The notes beneath the pieces were generated by a model. It had not been told where the DNA came from. It searched no databases and saw only the letters and a program-made list of their open reading frames with translations. From Belnapia rosea (GTDB taxonomy: Bacteria > Pseudomonadota > Alphaproteobacteria > Acetobacterales > Acetobacteraceae): a DNA stretch of 64,000 nucleotides. Of the stretch, positions 45,872 to 56,425 are shown in pieces (position 1 is the first letter of the stretch; each line of letters begins with the position of its first letter). The position numbers were made by a program, and so were the translations under genes. The stretch lies in NCBI RefSeq assembly GCF_900101615.1, contig NZ_FMZX01000005.1:124001-188000 (forward strand), read 5' to 3'.

Positions 45872-45885
45872 GGATCACCTCCTTT
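45872..45885 (-). promoter_or_regulatory. perfect extended Shine-Dalgarno of the leader ORF
   Basis: On the minus strand the bases read AAAGGAGGTGATCC, the exact complement of the standard 16S rRNA 3' tail GGATCACCTCCTTT. The distance from AGGAGG to the GTG start is 7 nt. No other gene in the window has more than 6-7 matching bases. Confidence 0.75.
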
Positions 45886-45910
45886 CGGTTGTTGACGACT
45901 GAGCAGAAGA

Positions 45911-45930
45911 TGGCCCCCCGCAGGGGGCCA
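45911..45930 (-). terminator. terminator-like hairpin after livK
   Basis: TGGCCCCC (45911-45918) pairs with GGGGGCCA (45923-45930) around CGCA. It starts 9 bases past the livK stop, and on the minus strand is followed by TCTTCT. It probably ends the liv transcript and separates it from the leader ORF. Confidence 0.65.
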
Positions 45931-45938
45931 ATCAAGTC

Positions 45939-47063
45939 CTAGATCTGTGCGTAGTCGCCATTCTTCCAGACGTAGAAGACATAGTCCGGAACGGTGACAT
46001 CACCCTTCCTGTCGAAGGCGATGTCGCCCAGCACCGTCGGCCAGGGGCCGCTCGCCTTCATCGCCTCGGCGACCTTCTTGGCGTCGATGCTGTTGATCTT
46101 GGCCGCGGCGGCGGCCCAGATCTGCACGGCAGCGTAGGTGTAGAGGACATAGCCCTCGGGATCGATGTTCTTCGCCTTGAAGGTCTGGACGACGGCGGCA
46201 GCGCTGCTGCGCTGGCGCGGGTCGCTGCTGAAGGTCATCAGCGTGCCCTCGCCCGCCGCGCCGGTGATCTGCCAGAAATCCTTGGTGACGAGGGCGTCGC
46301 CGCCGATCATCGTCACGGCCATCCCCTGCTCCTTGGCCTGGCGCAGGATAAGGCCGGCCTCGGTGTAGTAGCCACCGATATACATCACCTCGATGCCGAC
46401 GCTTTTCATGCGGGAGACAAGGGCATTGTAGTCGCGCTCGCCCGGGTTGTAGGCGGCGTAGATGGCCTCCGTCACGCCGCCGGCGTTCAGCGCCTTCTTG
46501 GTCTCGTCGGCGAGGCCCTTTCCGTAGGCCTGGTTGTCATGGAGGATCGCCACCTTCTTGCCCGGGAAGGTCTTGGCGATGTAGGTGCCGGCGATCTGGC
46601 CCTGCTGGTCGTCCCGGCCACAGACGCGGAAGGTGTTCCAGGCGCCGTCATCGGTGAATTTCGGATTGGTGCTGGCCGGGCTGATCTGCAGCACGCCCTC
46701 CTCCGCATAGACCTTGCTGGCGGGGATGGAGCTGCCCGAGCAGTAATGCCCCGCGACCAGCGCCACGCGCCGCCCGGCGAGCTGGTTGGCGACCGAGACC
46801 GCCTGGCGCGGGTCGCAGGCATCATCGGCGATCTCGAGGACGAGCTGGCGGCCGAGCACCCCGCCCTTGGCGTTCATGTCGGCCACCACCTGCTGGGCGC
46901 CGATCTTCATCTGCTCGCCGGCGGCGGCGTTGGAGCCGGTCATCGGCCCGGCGCAGGCCAGGCGGATCGGCCCGCTGCCCTGGGCATGGGCGCTGCGGAT
47001 CAGGGCCGGGCCGGCCAGCGCGAGGCCGGCGGTGCCGGCGATCAGTCCCCTGCGATTCAGCAT
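45939..47063 (-). CDS. livK: branched-chain amino-acid ABC transporter substrate-binding protein
   Basis: A 374-residue periplasmic binding protein of the LivK/AmiC type. The signal peptide has a twin-arginine motif (LNRRGLIAGTAGLALAGPAL) and a cleavage site after SAHAQ. The Peripla_BP_6 fold follows, with GPMTGSNAAAGEQM at its start and DNQAYGKGLADETKKALN in the middle. It probably delivers a branched-chain or other hydrophobic amino acid, amide or urea to LivHMGF, which are encoded just upstream on the same strand. The gap to livF is 82 bp. Confidence 0.94.
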   Translation of the reverse strand: MLNRRGLIAGTAGLALAGPALIRSAHAQGSGPIRLACAGPMTGSNAAAGEQMKIGAQQVVADMNAKGGVLGRQLVLEIADDACDPRQAVSVANQLAGRRVALVAGHYCSGSSIPASKVYAEEGVLQISPASTNPKFTDDGAWNTFRVCGRDDQQGQIAGTYIAKTFPGKKVAILHDNQAYGKGLADETKKALNAGGVTEAIYAAYNPGERDYNALVSRMKSVGIEVMYIGGYYTEAGLILRQAKEQGMAVTMIGGDALVTKDFWQITGAAGEGTLMTFSSDPRQRSSAAAVVQTFKAKNIDPEGYVLYTYAAVQIWAAAAAKINSIDAKKVAEAMKASGPWPTVLGDIAFDRKGDVTVPDYVFYVWKNGDYAQI

Positions 47064-47145
47064 TGTCCTGCCTTCCCTGTCGATGCCGCTGCCCTCGGGA
47101 CAGCTTGGTGTGAATGTTACGCCAGCCTGCCGCGCCGCTCCACTC

Positions 47146-47864
47146 TCAGCCGTGGCCGCCGCCGAGATAGGCATCGCGGATCTCCGGCCGGGCCAGCAGC
47201 TCATGGCCGCCGCCCTCCATGGTGATGCGGCCGTTCACCAGCACATAGCCCCGATGGGCGAGGCGGAGCGCCTGATTGGCGTTCTGCTCGACCAGCAGCA
47301 CGGTGAGGCCCGTGCTCTCGTTGAGTTGGCGGATGGCGCCGAAGATCTGCCGCACCACCAGCGGCGCCAGGCCGAGCGAGGGCTCGTCCAGCAGCAGCAG
47401 CCGCGGCTTCGACATCAGCGCCCGGCCGATGGCGAGCATCTGCTGCTCGCCGCCCGAGAGGGTGCCGCCGCGCTGGGCGAGGCGTTCCTTCATGCGGGGG
47501 AAGAGGGTGAAGACCTGCTCCAGCTGCGGGCCCGGATCGCCCGTGGTGAGCGCCTGGGCGCCCATCAGCAGGTTCTCGTACACCGTCATACGCGGGAAGA
47601 TGCGGCGGCCCTCCGGCGACTGCGCCACGCCGCGGCGCATCGTCAGATGCGTCTTTTCGCCGGTGATATCCTCGCCGGCGAGGCGGATGCGGCCGGCGCG
47701 CGGCACCGGCGCGCCGCAGATGGTCATCAGCAGCGTCGACTTGCCGGCGCCGTTGGCGCCGATCAGGGTGACGATCTCCCCCGGCATGACCCGGAGCGAC
47801 ACATCGGTGAGCGCCTGCACCGCGCCATAGGCGGCGGAGACGTTGTCGACCTCGAGCAGGGGGG

Positions 47865-47868
<4 letters not shown>
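47146..47868 (-). CDS. livF: branched-chain amino-acid ABC transporter ATP-binding protein LivF
   Basis: A 240-residue ABC ATPase. Walker A is GANGAGKSTLL, signature LSGGEQQMLAIGRAL, Walker B LLLLDEPSLGL. VRQIFGAIRQLNESTGLTVLLVEQNANQALRLA is the LivF-specific end (given in part: TVLLVEQNANQALRLA). It pairs with LivG to power the LivHM channel. Its start overlaps the livG stop by 4 bases. Confidence 0.95.
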
Positions 47869-50031
<2,163 letters not shown>

Positions 50032-50035
<4 letters not shown>

Positions 50036-50946
50036 ACCTTCTCCACCTCCTGCCGGCCGAGCAGGCCCGTGGGCAGGAAGACCAATGTCAGCACGAGGAT
50101 CGAGAAGGCGGCGACGTCCTTGTACTGCACGCTGAAATAGGCCGACCAGAAGGTCTCGATCAGGCCGATCAGCAGCCCGCCCAGCACGGCGCCCGGCAGC
50201 GAGCCGATGCCACCCAGCACCGCCGCGGTGAAGGCCTTCACCCCGGCCAGGAAGCCGATATAGAAATCGATCACGCCGTAGCGCAGCAGGTACATCGTGC
50301 CCGCCACCGCGGCGAGCGCCGCGCCGATGACGAAGGTGAGGCTGATGGTGCGGTCGGTGTCGATACCGAGCAGCGACGCCATCTTGCGGTCCTGCTCGCA
50401 GGCCCGCATCGCACGGCCGAGCGGCGTGCGCGTCACCAGCACGGTGAAGATGGCAAGCACCGCAAGCGTCACGCCGATGATGAGAATCTGCGTATAGGCC
50501 AGCTGCACGACGAAGCCGTCCTCGCGCATCACCTCGATGCCGCCCTGCACCAGCGTCTCCATCGGCTTGACCCGCGCGCCCTGGCTGACCTGGACGAAAT
50601 TCTGCAGCACAATCGAAAGGCCGATGGCCGAGATCAGCGGCGCCAGGCGGAAGCTGCCGCGGAGCGGCCGGTAGGCGATGCGCTCGATCGCCCAGCCATA
50701 GACGCCGGTGATGGCCACCGAGAACAGCAGCACCAGCAGGATGCCCGCGGGGCCATCCATCAGCCCGCCCATAGACAGCAGCAGCACCGCGATCAGTGAC
50801 AGGAAGGCGCCGATCATGAACACGTCGCCATGGGCGAAATTGATCATGCCGATGATGCCGTAGACCATGGTGTAGCCCACCGCGATCAGGCCGTAGATCA
50901 TCCCCAGGCTGACCCCATTGATCAGCTGCTGCATTGCATAAGCCAA
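50032..50946 (-). CDS. livH: branched-chain amino-acid ABC transporter permease LivH
   Basis: A 304-residue permease. GVSLGMIYGLIAVGYTMVYG and INFAHGDVFMIGAFLSL are the LivH hallmark (given in part: GMINFAHGDVFMIGAF). IGLSIVLQNFVQVSQGARV lies in the central loop. It is the first gene of the leftward operon livHMGF-K. The 135-bp gap to the divergent carboxymuconolactone decarboxylase-like gene should contain the promoter. Confidence 0.95.
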
Positions 50947-51081
50947 GCAGTCCCTCCAGCCCGTGATGTCCCTGTTACGCGAAGGCTAGCCACGCCCGCA
51001 GCCCCGGCATAGGGAAAGTTGCCCTCGCCCGGCGGCGGGGCGATGATCCCTGCCTGAGCTTTGGGCGGAGGAAATGCGATA

Positions 51082-51684
51082 ATGGCTTCCGATACGGCAA
51101 TCCCGGCGGATGACGGCCGAACCGGGCGGCTGCCGCCCATCCCGGCGGACCAGCTGACCGAGGCGCAGCAGCGCGTCGCCGCCGGCATCTCCGGCGGGCC
51201 GCGCGGCGGGTTGCGCGGGCCCTTCCCGGCCCTGCTGCGCAGCCCGGAACTGGCCGACCGCTTCCAGAAGGTCGGCGAGTACCTTCGCTTCAACAGCTCG
51301 ATCCCGACCGCGCTGAACGAGCTGGCGATCCTCGTCACCGCCCGGACCTGGAGCGCGCAGTTCGAATGGTATGCCCACCACCTGCTGGCGATGAAGGCCG
51401 GCCTGCCGCCCAGCATCGCCGAGGCCATCGCCGAAGGCCGGCGGCCCGAGGGCATGGATGAGGACCAGCGCATCGTCTACGAGTTCTGCACGGAGCTTCA
51501 CACGACCCATGCCGTCTCCGACGCCACCTATGCCGCCGCCCGCGGCCGCTTCGGCGAGCAGGGCGTGGTCGATCTGCTCGGCGTCAGCGGATACTACGTT
51601 GCCGTCGCAATGATCCTGAACGTTGCCCAGGTGCCCCTGCCGCCTGGCGTGCCGGAACCGCTGAAACCCCTCTCCCTGGGTTGA
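51082..51684 (+). CDS. carboxymuconolactone decarboxylase family (AhpD-like) protein
   Basis: A 200-residue all-helical protein. NELAILVTARTWSAQFEWYAHH is the CMD core (quoted here in part: ARTWSAQFEWYAHH). The CxxC redox pair of AhpD is missing, so peroxidase-type redox chemistry is unlikely and a lactone decarboxylase or binding role is more plausible. GGAGG is 7 nt before the ATG at 51082, so a TTG seven codons earlier was not chosen. The acyl-CoA ligase gene follows 73 bp on. Confidence 0.85.
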   Translation: MASDTAIPADDGRTGRLPPIPADQLTEAQQRVAAGISGGPRGGLRGPFPALLRSPELADRFQKVGEYLRFNSSIPTALNELAILVTARTWSAQFEWYAHHLLAMKAGLPPSIAEAIAEGRRPEGMDEDQRIVYEFCTELHTTHAVSDATYAAARGRFGEQGVVDLLGVSGYYVAVAMILNVAQVPLPPGVPEPLKPLSLG

Positions 51685-51757
51685 CCGGGGCCGGACCGCG
51701 GCTAGGCTGACCTGGTCCAGAAAGCCCGCCGAAGGCGGGAAGCAGCGGGAGGGGCGT

Positions 51758-53908
51758 TTGCAGCACCACGTCACGGATGGCCAGTCCGGGCCTGAGCCCT
51801 TGCGCGATCCGGCCAGCCTGCGCCGGTTGCTTTCCCCCCGCAGCGTCGCCGTGGTCGGCGTCTCGGCCGACCCGATCGGCTTCGGCGCGCGCAGCATCGG
51901 CAACCTGCGGAACTTCGCCGGGCCGGTCTGGGCAGTGAACCCCAAATATGCCGGGCAGGAGCTGCACGGCTTCCCCTGCCTCGGCAGCATCGCCGAGCTG
52001 CCGGAGGCACCTGACTGCGTGCTGCTGGCCCTTCCGCGCACCGGCATCATGCCGGCGGTGGAGGCCTGCATCGCCAAAGGGGCCGGCGGCATCATCGCCT
52101 TCGCCTCGGGCTATGGCGAGACAGGCCTTGCCGACCGCATCGCCGAGGAGGAGGCCCTGCGCGACCGCTGCCGCGCGGCGGGCCTGCCACTGGTCGGCGT
52201 CAACTGCCTCGGCATTGTCGACCATGTGCTGAAAGCCGGCGTCACCTTCATGCCGGAGTATCAGCGCCTTACCGCACCGCCTGGCGGCGTCGCCATCACC
52301 AGCCAGTCGGGCGCGCTCGGCTATGCGCTGATGCAGGCGGCGGAGCGCGGCTTCTCGGTCTGCCACATGACGACGGCGGGCAACGCCACCGACCTCGATG
52401 TCTGCGACCTCGCGGCCTATCAGCTGTCCATGCCGGAATGCCGCGCCGTGGCGCTGGCTGTGGAGGGGCTGCGGGACGGGCGCCGCCTGGCCCTGCTGGG
52501 CGAGGCGGCGCGGCAGGCCGGCAAGCCCATCGTCGTGCTGAAGCTCGGCCGTGGCGAGGCGGGGGCGGCGGCGGCCGTCTCCCATACCGGCTCGCTCGCC
52601 GGCAGCGCCGCCGCCTGGTCGGCGGCCTTCCGCCGCGCCGGCATGATCGAGGTCGAAGATTTCGACGCCCTGCTCGAGACGGCGGGCATGTTCGCCAAGG
52701 CGCCGCCGCCGATGGCATCCGGGGTCGCCATCATCACCCCCTCGGGCGGCGCCGGCATCATGGCCGCCGACCACGCCGAGGCACTCGGCCTGTCCATGCC
52801 GCAGCCCATGCCGCAGACCGAGGCGGTGCTGCGCTCCGCCATCCCGGATTTCGGCGCGCCGCGAAACCCCTGCGACCTCACCGCGCAGGTGGCCTCCAAC
52901 CCGGCCAGCTACGATGCCTGCATGGAGGCGATGCTAACCGACCCGCAATATGGCTGCGCGGTCATGCCGGTGGTCTATTCCCATCACGCCTCGACCCAGC
53001 TGCGGATGGAGCAGCTGCGCCCCTATGCGCGGAAATTCGGCAAGCCGCTGCTGATCGCCTGGATTCCCGAGCAGCTTGAAGGTCCCGGCGCCGTGGTGGC
53101 GGATTCCGTGCCGGAGCTGATCCTCTTCCGCTCCATGCGCCGGCTGATGAATGCCGTGCGTCTCTGGCTGGAGTATTACGGCCGGACGCCACCGGCCCAG
53201 GTCGCCGCGCCGGCGGGCCTCGATGCCGCGCTCGCTGCCCTGCCGGGCGGCGAGGCGGTGCTGATGGAGGCCGAGGCGAAGGCCCTCTTCGCCAAGGTCG
53301 GCGTGCCGGTGGTGGAGGAGCGCCGCGCCACGACCGCCGCCGAAGCGGCCGAGGCGGCGGCCGGGCTTGGCTTCCCCGTGGTGCTGAAGCTCGACAGCCC
53401 GGACATCGCCCACAAGACCGAGGTGGGCGGGGTGAAGCTGAACCTCGCCGACCGCAGCGCTGTGGAGGCCGCCTTCGCGGCCATCATGGCCTCGGCGCGG
53501 CAGCATGCGCCTGAGGCCCGGCTGGATGGCGTGCTGATCCAGCGCATGTCCCGCCAGGGGGTGGAGCTGATCCTCGGCGCCCGGCGGGATGGGCAGTTCG
53601 GCTCGCTCATCCTGGTCGGCACCGGCGGCGTGCAGGCGGAGCTCTGGCGCGACGTGGCGCTCGACCTTGCCCCGGTCAGCCCGGCGCGGGCGGAGGAGAT
53701 GCTGCGCAGCCTGAAGGGCTTCCCCCTGCTCGACGGCTTCCGCGGCGCGCCGCGGGCGGATATCGCCGCCATCGCCCGGGCGGTCTCGGCCTTCTCCGTC
53801 CTGGTCGCCGAGGCGGGGCCGCGGATCGAGGAGGCGGAGGTGAACCCGCTGATCTGCGGCGACTGGGGTTGCCTTGCCGTGGATGGCCTGGTGCGCTGCG
53901 GCGCGTGA
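51758..53908 (+). CDS. NDP-forming acyl-CoA synthetase (acetate--CoA ligase family)
   Basis: A 716-residue fused alpha-beta enzyme, in the order CoA-binding (residues 15-140), ligase-CoA (150-440, with SHTGSLAGSAAAWSAAFRRA holding the phospho-histidine candidate) and ATP-grasp (480-710; GFPVVLKLDSPDIAHKTEVG). It makes an acyl-CoA with ADP release from an acid, ATP and CoA, or the reverse. It begins at TTG with GGGAGGGG in front. The CMD-like gene upstream may share the transcript; the acid remains unknown. Confidence 0.93.
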   Translation: MQHHVTDGQSGPEPLRDPASLRRLLSPRSVAVVGVSADPIGFGARSIGNLRNFAGPVWAVNPKYAGQELHGFPCLGSIAELPEAPDCVLLALPRTGIMPAVEACIAKGAGGIIAFASGYGETGLADRIAEEEALRDRCRAAGLPLVGVNCLGIVDHVLKAGVTFMPEYQRLTAPPGGVAITSQSGALGYALMQAAERGFSVCHMTTAGNATDLDVCDLAAYQLSMPECRAVALAVEGLRDGRRLALLGEAARQAGKPIVVLKLGRGEAGAAAAVSHTGSLAGSAAAWSAAFRRAGMIEVEDFDALLETAGMFAKAPPPMASGVAIITPSGGAGIMAADHAEALGLSMPQPMPQTEAVLRSAIPDFGAPRNPCDLTAQVASNPASYDACMEAMLTDPQYGCAVMPVVYSHHASTQLRMEQLRPYARKFGKPLLIAWIPEQLEGPGAVVADSVPELILFRSMRRLMNAVRLWLEYYGRTPPAQVAAPAGLDAALAALPGGEAVLMEAEAKALFAKVGVPVVEERRATTAAEAAEAAAGLGFPVVLKLDSPDIAHKTEVGGVKLNLADRSAVEAAFAAIMASARQHAPEARLDGVLIQRMSRQGVELILGARRDGQFGSLILVGTGGVQAELWRDVALDLAPVSPARAEEMLRSLKGFPLLDGFRGAPRADIAAIARAVSAFSVLVAEAGPRIEEAEVNPLICGDWGCLAVDGLVRCGA

Positions 53909-53998
53909 CATATCAGGCTGTCATGGGCTAGCGTCCGCCCGCGATAGCGGGAATGCCATGACAGAGGCGATGCGGGCCGGCGCGAGGGCAGCCGGCCG

Positions 53999-54301
53999 AT
54001 GACGATCTATGAAGGTGGCCGCGGCCTTGCGGGGGCCGAGGTGACGGCCGACGGCGCCCCGCTCGACCCATGCTTCGAGCTCCGCCGCTTCTCCCCGATG
54101 GGCTTCGAATGGACCTATGAGGGCGATGGTCCTCGCCAACTGGCCCTCGCCCTGCTGTGCCATCATCTCGGCGACCCGGCTCGCGCCCTGGCGCTGACCG
54201 AGGGCTTCATGCGCAGGGTGGTGGCCCGGCTCGACAATGCCTGGCTGCTGACCTCGGAGGATATCGATGCGGCGCTGTCTTCTTCGCCGATAGGCGAGTA
54301 A
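53999..54301 (+). CDS. DUF6166-like hypothetical protein
   Basis: A 100-residue protein. FEWTYEGDGPRQLALALLCHHL and RRVVARLDNAWLLTSEDIDAAL form the pattern of a small DUF found in bacteria and phages, usually of unknown function (parts quoted). No signal peptide or membrane segment. It lies alone; an imperfect dyad TGACATATCAG at 53906-53916 occurs upstream and resembles the operator-like elements near the GntR gene downstream. Confidence 0.72.
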   Translation: MTIYEGGRGLAGAEVTADGAPLDPCFELRRFSPMGFEWTYEGDGPRQLALALLCHHLGDPARALALTEGFMRRVVARLDNAWLLTSEDIDAALSSSPIGE

Positions 54302-54398
54302 GGACGCCCGCAAGGGAACGCACGACTGACGGCCCTGCCGCCAACCGCGCGTTCAACCCGCTGGACCACCCTCCCTAAACCCGGCTTTCCGCAGGGCG

Positions 54399-54459
54399 GA
54401 TATATCAATGACACATTCGACGTTCACGAATCCGACGCTGATATGCGGCTTGATATATC
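54399..54459. promoter_or_regulatory. pair of inverted operator-like sites before the GntR gene
   Basis: GATATATCAA at 54399-54408 and its exact inverse TTGATATATC at 54450-54459 flank a 41-bp centre that also contains a half-like CTGATATGC. The same dyad core recurs in front of the gene after the GntR regulator. They are candidate operators for autoregulation, 85-145 bp before the regulator's start. Confidence 0.6.
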
Positions 54460-54543
54460 TCTTGCATGCAGTGTCGCCGCGCGGGCGCCCCCTGTCAACG
54501 GGGGTGGTTGCATCTACCGTCGCTTCCCACAAAAGCTGAACCC

Positions 54544-55251
54544 ATGCCCGACCAGACACCGCCACGCCGTGCCTCTGCCTTCCGCCGCCGGCGCAGCAGC
54601 GCCGACACTGCCGCGACCCTGACGGAGCAGGCCTACCGCGCCATCGAAGAGGCGATCGCCACGCTGTCCCTGAAACCGGGCGAGGTGGTGAGCGAGGCAC
54701 AGCTCTCGGCCAGGTCGGGCTTCGGCCGGACGCCGGTTCGGGAGGCGCTGCAGCGCCTGGCGCGGGAGCGGCTGGTGCGCATTCTTCCTCGCCGGGGCAT
54801 CGTCGTCGCGCCCGTCGATATCCGCGAGCAGCTGCGCCTGCTCGAGGTGCGGCGGGAGATCGAGCGGCTGACCGCGCGCGCCGCCGCCCGCCGTGCCGAT
54901 GCCGCCCAGCGCGACCGGCTGCGCGCCATTGCCGATGCCATGGAACAGGCGGCCGCGACCAAGGACGAGACGGGCTTCCTCCGCCTCGATCGCGAACTGA
55001 ACCTGTTGCTGCTGGATGCGGCGCACAACGAATTCGCCGCCGCCGCCATGGCGCTGATGCATGGCCTCACGCGCCGCTTCTGGTTCATCCATTGGCGCCG
55101 CAGCGCCGGGCTGGCGGAGGCCGTGGCGGCCCATGCACGACTGGCCCGCACCATCGCCGACGGCCGTGTGGAGGAGGCCGCCGCCGCCTCCGACGCCCTG
55201 ATCGACTATATCGAGAGCTTCACCCGCGCGACGGTCGGCCCCGAGCCTTGA
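54544..55251 (+). CDS. GntR-family transcriptional regulator (FCD type)
   Basis: A 235-residue protein. The winged helix is at residues 25-95 (EQAYRAIEEAIATLSLKPGE; FGRTPVREALQRLARERLV), and the FCD-type all-helical ligand domain follows at about 100-225, with RREIERLTARAAARRAD in its first helix. FadR-subfamily members bind an acid or lipid-related ligand. The operator-like dyads upstream and in front of the following desaturase-like gene suggest that it represses both. Confidence 0.92.
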   Translation: MPDQTPPRRASAFRRRRSSADTAATLTEQAYRAIEEAIATLSLKPGEVVSEAQLSARSGFGRTPVREALQRLARERLVRILPRRGIVVAPVDIREQLRLLEVRREIERLTARAAARRADAAQRDRLRAIADAMEQAAATKDETGFLRLDRELNLLLLDAAHNEFAAAAMALMHGLTRRFWFIHWRRSAGLAEAVAAHARLARTIADGRVEEAAAASDALIDYIESFTRATVGPEP

Positions 55252-55282
55252 CCCTGGCGGCCCCCGCATGCTGATATATCAG
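55248..55282 (+). promoter_or_regulatory. promoter with overlapping CTGATATATCAG dyad
   Basis: TTGACC (55248-55253) overlaps the GntR stop codon and lies 18 bp before TGATAT, which is part of the perfect 12-bp palindrome CTGATATATCAG (55271-55282). A bound GntR dimer would cover the -10 region of the hydroxylase gene, 20 bp before its ATG. Confidence 0.55.
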
Positions 55283-55302
55283 TAACGAAGCGGAGGAACG
55301 CC

Positions 55303-56127
55303 ATGGCAGAGACCCTGACAGGAGGCATCTCGGCCGCCGCCCTGCGGCGCGAGCGCCTGTCCCGCCGGCAGCAGGCCTTCCGGGCCGATTTCCGTGCGAA
55401 GATCGGCCGACTCTATCATGGCTGGGTGCATGTCGCGCTGATCTACGCCATTGGCGGCGCCGCCATCTGGTATGCAGCGCGGCAGGTCGTGGCGCCCGCC
55501 TGGTATGAATGGCTGGTGGTGCCGCTGGCCTTCCTCGGCGCCAACATCTTCGAATGGTGGATCCATAAATACGTGATGCACCGGCCCCTCAAGGGCTTCA
55601 TGGGCATCTACAAGCGCCATACCCTGGCGCACCACCAATTCTTCACCGAGACCGAGTACACCATCGACAATGCGCGAGACTTCCGCATCGTCTTCTTCCC
55701 GCCCTATGCGCTGATCACCTTCCTGGCGCTGTCGCTGGTGCCCTGCCTGCTGCTGCAGGCCCTGGGCTTCCCGGATGCCGGCTGGCTGCTGCTCATCACC
55801 AATACCGCGCTCTACCTGAACTACGAGCTCTTCCACTTCTGCTGCCATGTGAAGGATGACCGGATCGTCCGGCACATCCCCTTCATCAACACCATCCGCC
55901 GCCACCATGCCGCGCATCACGACACGGCCATCATGATGGAGCGGAATTTCAACCTGACCTACCCGATCGCCGACTGGCTCTTCGGCACCAGCGACCTGAA
56001 GCGCGGGCTGCTCGGCCATATGCTGAACGGCTACGGCACCGCGCATCGCCGGACCGACCTGAAGCAAGTGCGGCATGGCACGGATGATCCGCAGGCCGGC
56101 CGGCCGCGGCTGATGGCGGCGGAATAG
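55303..56127 (+). CDS. fatty-acid hydroxylase/sterol desaturase-like membrane protein
   Basis: A 274-residue protein with about four hydrophobic helices. The histidine clusters of this diiron superfamily are present: WIHKYVMHR, HTLAHHQFF, HFCCHVKDD and HHAAHHD. These proteins hydroxylate or desaturate lipids at the inner membrane using oxygen. GGAGG lies 7 nt before the start, and a GntR-type dyad 20 bp before it. The substrate (fatty acid, hopanoid or sterol-like) cannot be read from sequence. A small membrane gene follows by 2 bp. Confidence 0.88.
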   Translation: MAETLTGGISAAALRRERLSRRQQAFRADFRAKIGRLYHGWVHVALIYAIGGAAIWYAARQVVAPAWYEWLVVPLAFLGANIFEWWIHKYVMHRPLKGFMGIYKRHTLAHHQFFTETEYTIDNARDFRIVFFPPYALITFLALSLVPCLLLQALGFPDAGWLLLITNTALYLNYELFHFCCHVKDDRIVRHIPFINTIRRHHAAHHDTAIMMERNFNLTYPIADWLFGTSDLKRGLLGHMLNGYGTAHRRTDLKQVRHGTDDPQAGRPRLMAAE

Positions 56128-56129
56128 GC

Positions 56130-56333
56130 ATGGCCTCCCTGACGCCGCTCGATGGTGGGCAGATCAAGACCTCGCGTGCCTCGCTGGTCGGTGGCATCGC
56201 CGTTGGCCTGGGCGTCGCGGCGCTCTGGGTGGCGTTGGCGCGGGACCTCGGCGCTGGCCTGCTCGGCGCCATCCTGCCGGCCTTGATGGCCGGGCTGCTC
56301 TCCGGCCTATGGGTCTGGCGCGCGGATTTGTAG
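56130..56333 (+). CDS. small membrane protein
   Basis: A 67-residue protein with two hydrophobic segments (residues 19-38 and 42-61), starting 2 bp after the hydroxylase stop, so probably co-translated. No family recognised. Its position suggests an accessory role for the hydroxylase. Confidence 0.7.
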   Translation: MASLTPLDGGQIKTSRASLVGGIAVGLGVAALWVALARDLGAGLLGAILPALMAGLLSGLWVWRADL

Positions 56334-56425
56334 CGACCAATCAGCAACACCCGGAACAGTTCCCACCCCTCAGGGCAACCGATGGCGCGCTTGGTCGTTC
56401 CATGATTGGGTGAAAAGGAGCGGCC

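Noticed and set aside
45868-45890. Possible 16S rRNA 3' end on the plus strand (GGATCACCTCCTTTC)
   Set aside because: No other 16S sequence is near; the match is better explained as a perfect Shine-Dalgarno read on the opposite strand.
53921-54313. Leftward 130-codon frame opposite the DUF6166-like gene
   Set aside because: The rightward frame has the recognisable small-domain pattern; the leftward one does not.
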